This document shows, one piece after another, positions 24,608 through 32,659 of a stretch of DNA of 64,000 nucleotides. The stretch spans positions 58,036 to 122,035 of the forward strand of contig JAGKWZ010000016.1 of the NCBI GenBank assembly GCA_021151605.1, given 5' to 3'. The notes below the pieces were generated by a model. That model worked only from the letters and a program-made list of their open reading frames with translations, had not been told where the DNA came from and searched no databases. Position numbers and translations under genes: made by a program. The stretch is from Verrucomicrobiaceae bacterium. Its GTDB lineage: Bacteria; Verrucomicrobiota; Verrucomicrobiia; Verrucomicrobiales; Verrucomicrobiaceae. Numbering within the stretch: the stretch's first letter is position 1; every line of letters starts with the position of its first letter.

Positions 24608-26987
24608 AAAGTGACCTGCCACCACCCACCGGGAACTGGACCACGCTGTGTCTGCTGTGGAAGGCCGCCCGCACGCGCTCTGCGGGTCGGCAAAAACGCC
24701 AGGCCGAGCTGATGAAGCGAAAGACCGGCAGCAGCACGGACACACTCGGCGGTCTGGCGCTGATCTTCGTCATTGCCATAATGGGATTTGTGCACGGGTC
24801 TCTGGGCTGGATGCTGACGGGAGCGCTGGAGACGGCTCAGATTCAGAAATTGGCGGATGAAGGAAAGGTGGTTCTCAGAGAATACAATTTCAGCCGAGTG
24901 GTGAAACTGGATGCACAACGCATGAAGATTGTGGAGTCCAAACAAAACTCCCACGACCTGTCTCCTAAAGCCCAGAATGATCTCAACTGGCAGGAGTCCG
25001 TCTTCGAAAGTGCCTTGGATGACTTTGCACGTTCTGCTGCCTATGACCGGAAAAGCGGCCTGAGCGGCAAGCATGAGGTGAACAAACGTCGGATTAGTGA
25101 CCATTACAAAAAGCACGGACTCGCAGGCTTTGTTTCCGAGAAGGGGTTGGACACCTCAAGCCTTTCCAAACCCCAAACCATCCCTGCCACCTACTGGCCC
25201 TTTGTCGGCTTCATGCTGCTTTGGTGGATGGTGATGATCGTGTTTCAGGGCGAGGGGCTGGAGCTGGACATCCAGAGGCGGCGGCATCCGATGTGGGAAT
25301 GGCTCCTGAGTCATCCAGTGCGGGCGCAGTGCTCGGGCTCATGTCCTGGGCGGGTTACGCGGCGATGATGCTGCCGCTTTTCATGCTGAATGCCCGGAGC
25401 CCGAAGGTGTGGCTGGTGTCCACACTGGGTGAGCTGGGCGCGTGGATGCCGACGTGGCCGGCGCGTGCGCTCATCATCGGCTGGGGCGCTGAGCCGGTGC
25501 TATGGCAGGTGATCGTGTCCGGGGTGGCGCTGGCGGGTGTGATCTGCGCGGTGTCGGCATGGCTGGCGTGGTGGGGCACGGCGCATGGGCTGCAAAGCGG
25601 CGGCGCGGCGGCACCCACGCAGCCGCGACTGCTGGAGGCGGACTTCGGCCCGCGCTGGCTGGCGGGGAATGCACTGTATCGAAAGGAGCTGCTGTGGTTC
25701 TGGCGGGATAAAAGTGCGGTCGTGCAGGTCGTCCTCATCCCGCTGACCATCGGCGCATTTCAGGCCTTCAATCTGCGCAGTGTGGTGGAGCTGGCTGGAA
25801 CTCACTGGAATGCCCTGTGTGGGCTGGCGATCATCTGCGGCACCTACTTTCTCCTCGTGCTCGGGCCACGCTCGCTGGCCTCAGAAGGCGGCGCTCTGTG
25901 GATCGCCCTGACTTGGCCGCGCGGGCTGGAGGATCTGCTGAAGGCCAAGGCCCGCCTCTGGTGGATCGTCGCCAACCTGATCGTGGGCATCATCCTCGCG
26001 GCGGCGGTTTTCATCTTCCCGGCAAATGCCTGGCGTATCGGCCTCGTCGCCATCGGCTGGGTCGTCTTTAGCCAAAGTCTGGCGGAGAAATCCGTGACGC
26101 TGGTCATGGCTCCCTCCTCCTCTGGCGAGATCGAGCGTCCTCCGGCTGGGCGACAGTGGGCGGCCATGCTCGGCACTCTGGCTTTCGGCTCGGGCGTGCT
26201 GATGCAGGCCTGGCACAGCGCCATCATTGGGGTCGTCTTTTCCTCACTCACCGCCGCGGCCATGTGGCAAAACCTGCGCGCACGCCTGCCGCATCTCTTT
26301 GATCCCTGGTCGGAAAAGCTGCCGCCAGCGCCCACACTGATGCACGCCATGATCGGCATCGCCGTGATGGTGGAGGTGGTGGGTCTCGTCTCTGGTATCG
26401 TCATCGCTACCGGTAGCGCCAGCGATCTCTGGATGGCGCGCAGCATCGTCTATGGCGCAGTGGGTCTGCTGGCGTGGTGGATCATGCACGGTTTCCTGGG
26501 CGGCCACGGGGTGAAGGCCCGAGACATCTGGCACTGGCCGGGGGGTGGCGACTGGATTCCTTCCTCGGTGCTCGGTGGCGGTGCGGCCCTGGCGGGCATC
26601 GCTCTCGCGGGAGGCGCATTGCTTTACAGCCTCCTGCTGGAGGCACTGCCTTTCACTCGTGACTACATGCAGGAGCTGGCAAAGATCAGCGCGGGGTTTG
26701 AAAAGCAGATCGGCTGGCAACTCCTCCTCGCCGTGGGATTCGCCCCCTTCGCGGAAGAATACTTTTTCCGTGGCCTGCTTTACCGGGCACTGGACCGCGA
26801 GTGGGGCGGAATGAGGGCCCTGATCGGCAGCGCCGCCTTTTTCGCCATCTACCATCCGCCGATCGCCTGGCTGCCAGTCTTCGCCGTCGGTCTGGTGAAT
26901 GCGTGGCTTTTCAAAACAGGCGGTCGTCTGTGGCCCTGCGTGCTCCTCCACATGGCCTACAATGGGGTCGTCGTCGGGTTTCAGTGA
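24604..26987 (+). pseudogene. ABC-2 permease fused to CPBP intramembrane protease, frameshifted
   Basis: Frame one runs 24604-25368 and begins with a permease N-terminus and a large hydrophilic loop; it goes wrong after HPMWEWLLSHPVRA. Frame two (open 25221-26987) continues sensibly from AVLGLMSWAGYAAMM. A single missing base near 25326 would join them into about 794 residues. The C-terminal 200 residues are a CPBP (Rce1-like) protease with EEYFFRGLLYR, FFAIYHPP and HMAYNG as its Glu-Glu, His and His-Asn motifs. Permease-CPBP fusions of this kind are known beside ABC ATPases. No slippery heptamer is visible, so mutation or sequencing error is likelier than programmed shifting. Confidence 0.85.
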
Positions 26988-26991
26988 TCAC

Positions 26992-27432
26992 TCACTCCTC
27001 CCCACTCAGCACGATGCTGCCGGTGGCGAGTTTGGTGCCGTCGGCGGTCAAAATTTCACCGCTGATCTGGACGAGGCCGGGCATCACGGCATCTCGCTTG
27101 GCGTGGATGGTCAAAGTCTGGCCGGGGGGGATGCTGCCGAGGATCTTGAACTGGCGGACGGCGGTGAGGCGGACGTTGCGCAGCGGATTCTCGCCTCGAT
27201 CACTTTGCGCCAGCACGCCGCCGAGCTGGGCCAGGGACTCGATCATGATCACGCCGGGCAGCAGCGGCTGGCCGGGGAAGTGGCCCTCCAGGAAGGCTTC
27301 GTCGCCTTTCAGCGTCCAGCGTGCGGTGGCGGAGATGCCGGGCAGCAGCTCCACCAGCTCATCCACGAAGCGGAATGATGGACCGTGCGGAAGGGAGGAA
27401 AGGGCTTGGAAAAGATCGGCGGGCTGCGACAT
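26992..27432 (-). CDS. FabZ-like 3-hydroxyacyl-ACP dehydratase
   Basis: A 146-residue hotdog-fold protein with the FabZ active-site stretch FLEGHFPGQPLLPGVIMIES (catalytic His and Glu) and GGVLAQ after it. FabZ removes water from 3-hydroxyacyl-ACP in fatty-acid synthesis. It is a little divergent from canonical FabZ (a shortened N-terminus and a C-terminal half without the usual KWKFR phrase), so it may be a second dehydratase of a specialised lipid pathway. It is convergent with the ABC operon by 4 bp and divergent from the acyltransferase gene. Confidence 0.85.
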   Translation of the reverse strand: MSQPADLFQALSSLPHGPSFRFVDELVELLPGISATARWTLKGDEAFLEGHFPGQPLLPGVIMIESLAQLGGVLAQSDRGENPLRNVRLTAVRQFKILGSIPPGQTLTIHAKRDAVMPGLVQISGEILTADGTKLATGSIVLSGEE

Positions 27433-27500
27433 ACTGACGGCGTCTTAGCGATGAAGTCTGTGTCTGACAAACGGCAATCCCACCACCCTCGGAATCCTGC

Positions 27501-28322
27501 GTGACTTCCCCGAGCGCATCATCGCGTCTGCTGCGAGCCACCTGGACGGATCGTCTGCGCTTCATCACCGCAGGTCTGGTTTTGCTGGCCTACTGGGCAG
27601 TCTGCTCGCTCGTGCTGCTGCCGCTGGTGAATGTTTTGCTCCTGCTGAGATGCCAGCCGCGTCGTCGCGAGCTTGGGCAGGCTGTTTTGAAACACATGTT
27701 CCGTGGCGTGGCGGGCATCCTCCGCTGGTTCGGAGTGATCGAGGTGAGCTACCACGGCTTTGATCGTGTGAAGGCGCATCTGGGTCCCGTGATCCTCGCG
27801 CCGAATCACCCGGCGCTCTGGGATGCGGTCTTTGTGCTGGCGGAGGTGGACCAGGCGGCCTGTGTGCTGAAGGCCTCGCTCATGCGCAATCCTCTCCTCA
27901 CCTTTGGCGCGCGGGCGGCGGGCTTTGTGCCGAATGAACCGACGCATCCGATGCTGCGCCGCTGCATCGAGCTGCTGCGCAGTGGCGAGCGCATCCTCTT
28001 TTTCCCGGAAGGCACGCGCACCCGGCCCGAGCATGGTCGGATGAATCCGCTCTTTGGCGGCTTGGCGATCATCGCACGGAACTCGGGCGCCCCCATCCTG
28101 CCGATCATCGTGCAGACGAGCAGCCGCTATTTGAGCAAAGGCTGGCCCATCTGGCGTCTGCCCACGGAGCCCATCCGCATCCAGCTCAGAGTCGGTGAAC
28201 TAGTGACTTGTGGCCCCAAGGACGATGCGCAGCTTTTCCTCGATCGGCTCCGCCAGAGCTATCTGGATGCCGGATGTGGGGTGAGCGAAGTAGATCGAAC
28301 TTCCAAGTGCGATCTCAGGTAA
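27501..28322 (+). CDS. 1-acyl-sn-glycerol-3-phosphate acyltransferase family protein
   Basis: A 273-residue PlsC-type acyltransferase starting at GTG. One N-terminal membrane helix (residues about 22-50) is followed by the four family blocks: NHPALWDAVF (the HxxxxD-type site, here NHPALWD), the GFVPNEP region, FFPEGTRTR and PILPIIVQ. It would acylate lysophosphatidic acid at the inner membrane. The last residues (EVDRTSKCDLR) are encoded by the start of a palindromic repeat, so the native C-terminus was probably altered. Confidence 0.88.
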   Translation: MTSPSASSRLLRATWTDRLRFITAGLVLLAYWAVCSLVLLPLVNVLLLLRCQPRRRELGQAVLKHMFRGVAGILRWFGVIEVSYHGFDRVKAHLGPVILAPNHPALWDAVFVLAEVDQAACVLKASLMRNPLLTFGARAAGFVPNEPTHPMLRRCIELLRSGERILFFPEGTRTRPEHGRMNPLFGGLAIIARNSGAPILPIIVQTSSRYLSKGWPIWRLPTEPIRIQLRVGELVTCGPKDDAQLFLDRLRQSYLDAGCGVSEVDRTSKCDLR

Positions 28323-28353
28323 AGGACCGCCAGAACACGAAACCGGAAGTTCG
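28291..28353. repeat. Palindromic repeat at the 3' end of the acyltransferase gene
   Basis: AGATCG at 28292-28297 pairs with CGATCT at 28310-28315 around AACTTCCAAGTG; GGAAGTTCG at 28345-28353 is the reverse complement of CGAACTTCC inside the first part. It is related to the repeat at 59487-59541. Confidence 0.65.
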
Positions 28354-28365
28354 TTTGACGCTGGC

Positions 28366-28737
28366 TCAGGCTTTGCCAAGCCAGAGCATCCGCGTGCCGA
28401 AGATGACGAGCACGGCGCCGAAGATGCGAGTCAGCGTCGTGTTGCCCATCGACTTCATCCAGTCGGCACCGAAGTAGGCGAAGATCGAGGCCGAAACCGC
28501 CGTGATGGCCGCCACTTTCCAGTCCACGAAACCATTCTTCGCGTTCTGCGTCGTCGCCATGAGAGCTGTCGGGATGATGATGGCCAGACTCGTGGCAACG
28601 GCCGTCTTTTGCGGCAGCGCCAGCAGGGTGACAAAGGCGGGCACCATCACCACACCGCCGCCGACACCGCAGAGGGCTGCCACGACTCCCGCGATGATGC
28701 CGATGCCGAGACAGGTGAGGAGGGTGGTGGTGGTCAT
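28366..28737 (-). CDS. Half-length TauE/SafE family membrane protein
   Basis: A 123-residue protein with about four hydrophobic helices and the family's glycine motif (IIAGVVAALCGVGGGVVMVP). Full-length TauE/SafE exporters have about 250 residues and two such halves, so this is a single-repeat form that would need to dimerise. Family members export sulphite, sulphoacetate or similar anions. ATG at 28737 is chosen since the upstream extension to 28941 is antisense to other genes and has no similarity. It is divergent from the glycosyltransferase at 28834. Confidence 0.8.
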   Translation of the reverse strand: MTTTTLLTCLGIGIIAGVVAALCGVGGGVVMVPAFVTLLALPQKTAVATSLAIIIPTALMATTQNAKNGFVDWKVAAITAVSASIFAYFGADWMKSMGNTTLTRIFGAVLVIFGTRMLWLGKA

Positions 28738-28833
28738 GAGAAGCGGGTGGCAGGAACTGAGCACTGGGGGCCGGGCACTCCAGCCCTTTTTCTCCAGTTG
28801 TGCCCGCCTGCTTCCCGTGTTCTCCACTGAGGC

Positions 28834-29757
28834 ATGACCATCGTCTGGATCAACAAGCGCAACTGGAAGCATCCGGGGCCGATCGTGAACATGAGCGTCC
28901 ACAACGCGCACTCGTTCGCGAGCATCGGCCTGGAGTCGCACCTCTGCCTGGGGGCTGGCGATGCGCCCTCAGACACCGACTCCGACCTGCGCGATTTTTA
29001 CGCCCTGGAGCCGCTGCCGAACTTCACCGCGAAGGAGCTGCGGGAAAAGTGGCTGGAGCGGCTCTTCCTGCCGCGCATCTCCGGGCTCTTGTGCATCACG
29101 CGCGAGATGGAAAAGCGCTACCAGCAGATCTTTCCACGTCAGGCCACCATCGCCCAGCCGCTCGGCACGAAGGTCCTGCCAGTCACCGATCCCGAGGCCA
29201 AACGCCGAGCCCGCACCGTGGTTTATGTTGGCCACATGCACGGGCCGAAGGGGGCTGCCTTTTTGCAACAAGCCGCCATCGCTCTGGCCGCCCAGGGCGT
29301 GCGCACTGAGTTCTGGGGCGGTTATGAAAAAGACGCCAAACGCATCCGCGATGCCGCGGCGAAGCATGGCCTGAGCGACTGGATCGAAGCCGTGCCCTTC
29401 CAGCCACCCAGCGCGCTTCACGCCGCCCTGGCCGAGCGGGCAAGCCTCGGGGTCGTGATGCTGGCGGATACTTATTACAACCGCTACCTCACCTGCCCCG
29501 TAAAGGCGCTCGACTACCTCACGCACGGCATCCCCGCGCTCGGGACGGACATCCCCTCCGTGCGCGAGGTGCTCGACGATGCCGGCACCTACCTGCCCGA
29601 GGGCGATCACGACACCTTCGTCCGCGAAGCCCTGCGCCTCCTCGACGATCCCCAGGCTTATGCCGAAGCTGTGGCAAAAACCCGCGCCCGCAGCGCCCAG
29701 ATCACCTGGCAGGAACGCGCGAAGGCGCTGGCGGAGTTTGCGAAGGCGAGGTTTTGA
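28834..29757 (+). CDS. Glycosyltransferase, GT4-like
   Basis: A 307-residue cytoplasmic protein with the C-terminal half of GT-B enzymes. VVYVGHMHGPKG marks the beginning of the nucleotide-sugar domain near residue 127, and the CPVKALDYLTHGIPALGTD phrase with Glu after VRE corresponds to the donor-binding EX7E region. The N-terminal domain is short. The sugar and acceptor are unknown. The stop is 3 bp from the convergent hflX stop, with no visible terminator between them. Confidence 0.82.
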   Translation: MTIVWINKRNWKHPGPIVNMSVHNAHSFASIGLESHLCLGAGDAPSDTDSDLRDFYALEPLPNFTAKELREKWLERLFLPRISGLLCITREMEKRYQQIFPRQATIAQPLGTKVLPVTDPEAKRRARTVVYVGHMHGPKGAAFLQQAAIALAAQGVRTEFWGGYEKDAKRIRDAAAKHGLSDWIEAVPFQPPSALHAALAERASLGVVMLADTYYNRYLTCPVKALDYLTHGIPALGTDIPSVREVLDDAGTYLPEGDHDTFVREALRLLDDPQAYAEAVAKTRARSAQITWQERAKALAEFAKARF

Positions 29758-29760
29758 GCC

Positions 29761-31095
29761 TCACTTCTTCTTTTTCGGCACCACCACGAAGGGCGTGAAC
29801 TTCGATTCGAAGCGCTTCGGCACCACGCATTGGATGTCGGCGACGCCGCGCTCGTAGTCCTCGCTGAGCACTTTCCCCTGCTCGTGCAGGAAAGCGACGA
29901 GGTCCATGCGGTCGAGCGGGATGCAGAGATCGAGGCGCGAGACGCGGTCGATCAGCATGTCGTGGATGCGATGGAAGAGGGTGTCGATGCCCAGACCGGT
30001 GCGGACGGAGATGGGCACGGCGTCGGGGAACTGGCGCTTCAGCTCCGTGAGCCGCGTGTCGTCGATGAGGTCGATTTTGTTCAGTGCCAGCAGCACACGC
30101 TTTTCACCTGCGCCGAGTTCCGCCAGCACCTGGGTGGTGGTTTGATAAAACTCCAGCGCCTGGGAGGAGCTAGCATCGATGACATGGATGAGGAAATCAG
30201 CGAGCACGGCCTCCTCCAAAGTCGCACGGAAGCTCTGCACGAGGTCATGAGGTAGGTTGCGGATGAAGCCGACGGTATCCGTGAGCAGCATGGCCTGGCC
30301 GTCTGGCAGATCCAGACGGCGCGTGGTCGTGTCCAGTGTGGCGAAGAGCTTGTCCTCAGCGAGCACATCGGAGCCAGCGAGCTTGTTCAGCAGGCTGGAT
30401 TTCCCGGCGTTCGTGTAGCCGACGATGGCCGCCTGCGGCACGGGGACGCGCGTGCGCTCTTTGCGCATGGTGTCGCGCTGTTTTTTGACCTCTTCGAGCT
30501 CGGCCTTCAGCTTGTCGAGGCGCTTGTCAGCCATACGACGGTCCACTTCGAGCTGCGTTTCACCTTCACCACGGGCCGCACCGCCGCTGCCACCGGCACC
30601 ACTTCCGCCACCACCGGCTCCACCGCCGGAGCCACCGCCCTGACGGTCAAGATGCGCCCACATGCGGGTGAGGCGTGGCAGGGAGTACTCCATGCGTGCC
30701 AGCTCGACCTGGAGGCGAGCCTCGCGGGTCTTGGCGCGCATGTTGAAGATGTCGAGAATGACCTCGTGGCGGTCGATGACGCACAGCTTGGACTCACCTT
30801 CCCAGGCGCGTTGCTGGCCGGGGGAGATCTCGTTGTCAAAGATGATGCAGTCCGCCTGCATCTGGTGGGCCTTTTCTATCAGCTCAGCGGCCTTGCCTTT
30901 GCCGATGAAGTGCCGCGCGGTGTGCTCGCGGGCAAAGACCAGCTCCGCGGCGATGACCTCGATGTGAAGAGTCTCGACGAGTTCCTTCAGCTCGATCAGC
31001 AGCTCGTTGGCTTCGTCTGACTTGCGGCGGTCAAAGTAGGCCCCGATGAGGAAGGCGCGCTGAACTTGCTGGGGCTTTTCACGAATGTCGAACAT
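29761..31095 (-). CDS. hflX: GTPase HflX
   Basis: A 444-residue ribosome-associated GTPase that splits or rescues ribosomes under stress. The N-terminal HflX domain (FDNEISPGQQRAWE) is followed by the glycine-rich linker, then the family signature GEGETQLEVDRR and the G domain: GYTNAGKSSLLN (G1), DTVGFIRNLP (G3), NKIDLID (G4). The linker, residues about 150-172, is an unusually long Gly/Ser run. An 11-bp inverted repeat spans the start codon (31092-31120), which may control translation. It is a single gene, convergent with the glycosyltransferase. Confidence 0.95.
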   Translation of the reverse strand: MFDIREKPQQVQRAFLIGAYFDRRKSDEANELLIELKELVETLHIEVIAAELVFAREHTARHFIGKGKAAELIEKAHQMQADCIIFDNEISPGQQRAWEGESKLCVIDRHEVILDIFNMRAKTREARLQVELARMEYSLPRLTRMWAHLDRQGGGSGGGAGGGGSGAGGSGGAARGEGETQLEVDRRMADKRLDKLKAELEEVKKQRDTMRKERTRVPVPQAAIVGYTNAGKSSLLNKLAGSDVLAEDKLFATLDTTTRRLDLPDGQAMLLTDTVGFIRNLPHDLVQSFRATLEEAVLADFLIHVIDASSSQALEFYQTTTQVLAELGAGEKRVLLALNKIDLIDDTRLTELKRQFPDAVPISVRTGLGIDTLFHRIHDMLIDRVSRLDLCIPLDRMDLVAFLHEQGKVLSEDYERGVADIQCVVPKRFESKFTPFVVVPKKKK

Positions 31096-31120
31096 CGCCC
31101 ACCATTACCGTGGGCGATGT
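31092..31120 (-). promoter_or_regulatory. Hairpin over the hflX start codon
   Basis: ACATCGCCCAC (31092-31102) and GTGGGCGATGT (31110-31120) form an 11-bp perfect stem with a 7-nt loop; in the mRNA the ATG lies in the 3' arm. The loop contains a second ATG in another frame that reads 8 codons to a stop inside hflX. The structure should hinder initiation unless opened. Confidence 0.55.
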
Positions 31121-31146
31121 CCTTGCCAAGCTATCAAAGGGAAAGC

Positions 31147-31539
31147 TCAGTTCGTGCCGAAAGCACGGCGCCAGGGCTCCTGGAAGGCGTTGCCATAGTC
31201 CTCCGTGCCTTGTTTGATCATGCGGCCATCAGCGCCGAAGAGGACGAAGTGCTCCTCCACATGGGCAAAGGTGCCGTAGTAGGGCACGTGGCGCTTCCAG
31301 GCCTGGTTTGCATAGCGCCAGACTTCGCCCTCGGCGGTCTTTTTCGTGGAGGAGGGCTCACCCCACTTCGCCTGAACCTCCGCCTTTGTCATGCCGGGCG
31401 TGAGGGTGGTATCGGCCTCGCCAGAGGCGGCAGGCGCAGGTGCGGCGGCAGCCGTCGAGGTTGGGGTGGATTCGGAACTGGCGCACTGGCTGAGCAGCAC
31501 TGCCGTGGCGGCGAGAGAGAGGAGGCGAAGAGTTTTCAT
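31147..31539 (-). CDS. Small lipoprotein with SmpA/OmlA-like domain
   Basis: A 130-residue protein with a lipoprotein signal (MKTLRLLSLAATAVLLSQC, lipid Cys at 19), a Thr/Ala/Pro-rich linker and a domain resembling SmpA/OmlA (BamE-like): LTPGMTKAEVQAKWGEPSS, then EVWRY. Such domains occur in outer-membrane assembly proteins and in many small envelope lipoproteins. No partner is adjacent. It is divergent from the SGNH hydrolase; the 148 bp between them should hold both promoters. Confidence 0.8.
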   Translation of the reverse strand: MKTLRLLSLAATAVLLSQCASSESTPTSTAAAAPAPAASGEADTTLTPGMTKAEVQAKWGEPSSTKKTAEGEVWRYANQAWKRHVPYYGTFAHVEEHFVLFGADGRMIKQGTEDYGNAFQEPWRRAFGTN

Positions 31540-31687
31540 GGGAAGAGTCCGCATGCTGCCAAAGCGGTGTTTTTGATGCAAGCCAACTTCTGCAAACCAC
31601 AGGCTGGCATGGCTGTATGGCAATCGACGCACAGTCTTGCGCTTCCCAAAATGAATGTTTTGGGCGTATGGTGTGTCCCACACGGCC

Positions 31688-32608
31688 ATGAAACTCTCCC
31701 AGCTTGCAGTCTTTCTCGTGCTCAGCGCCACGCTGCGTGCCGAGCAGTGCCTCGTGATCGGCGACAGCCTCTCCAAGGAATACGAGGTCGAATTCCCCAT
31801 CCTCTTCCGCAACAATCGGGAGGCCTGGGACTCGCGGAACTGGATCGAGATCCTGGATCAGCATCGCGGGACTTGGTTTGATACTGGAAACTGGAAGGGC
31901 TTTGCCGATCCGCGCATCCTCGGTCATGAGCACAACTGGGCCTTCCCCGGCTCCAGCACCGCGCAGATCAAAAGCCAGCTCAACAACCGCTGGAACTTCT
32001 GGTGGACGCGCGATCTGCAAAGCCAGATCCGAGGCTCTGCCGAGCGTGTGGTCATCTTTGCCGGCGGCAATGACATCGACCGCTACTACCCCTCCATTTA
32101 CAACGGCAAGCCCGCCGCCCCCTACATCAACCCCATCCGCGACAACCTGAAGTGGCTCGTCGATTACGTCCGCAAGGTGAAGGGCACCATCCCCATCGCT
32201 CTCGTTTCCGTGCCTCATGTAGGCTGCACGCCAGACATCCAGAAAGCACATCCGACGGATGCGGTAAAAACTCAACGCGTCACCGCAGCGCTGGACTCGC
32301 TCAATGCCCAGCTCGCCCTCTTTGCGAAGCAGCGCGGCATCGCCTTTGTCCCTGGCGTCTATGAAATGACGAAGTCCATGATCACCCAGCCACTGACCAT
32401 CGGCGGCTACTCCTTCATCAATGCTGCGGATGCCGATGCCCGGCCCGAATACGTCTTTGCCGGTGATGGTTTCCACCCGAACACCTGCGCCCAGGCAAAG
32501 ATCGCCCAGTTGATCCTCGAAGCCTTCCGCAAACAATACCCGAAGACCGCCATCACTCCTCTTGGCGACGAGGAAATCCTGACGCAGGTGCTCGGATTTC
32601 AGCCTTGA
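31688..32608 (+). CDS. Exported SGNH/GDSL-type hydrolase
   Basis: A 306-residue protein with a signal peptide (MKLSQLAVFLVLSATLRA). SGNH blocks are present: GDSLSKEY with the nucleophile Ser, the Gly region near GHEHNWAFPGSST, FAGGNDIDRY with Asn, and DGFHPN with the catalytic Asp and His near residue 271. The family includes esterases and polysaccharide deacetylases; the large middle region around RDLQSQIRG is not typical of the short TesA type. Substrate is unknown. It lies just upstream of dnaE, separated by 51 bp. Confidence 0.85.
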   Translation: MKLSQLAVFLVLSATLRAEQCLVIGDSLSKEYEVEFPILFRNNREAWDSRNWIEILDQHRGTWFDTGNWKGFADPRILGHEHNWAFPGSSTAQIKSQLNNRWNFWWTRDLQSQIRGSAERVVIFAGGNDIDRYYPSIYNGKPAAPYINPIRDNLKWLVDYVRKVKGTIPIALVSVPHVGCTPDIQKAHPTDAVKTQRVTAALDSLNAQLALFAKQRGIAFVPGVYEMTKSMITQPLTIGGYSFINAADADARPEYVFAGDGFHPNTCAQAKIAQLILEAFRKQYPKTAITPLGDEEILTQVLGFQP

Positions 32609-32659
32609 CCGTTCGCGGGGTTGCCCCGGCTCTTTCGCCGCCTAGTCTGCCCCCCGCCC

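Noticed and set aside
25320..25335. Programmed ribosomal frameshift in the permease-protease gene
   Set aside because: No slippery heptamer or downstream structure is visible; a simple one-base deletion or sequencing error is more likely.
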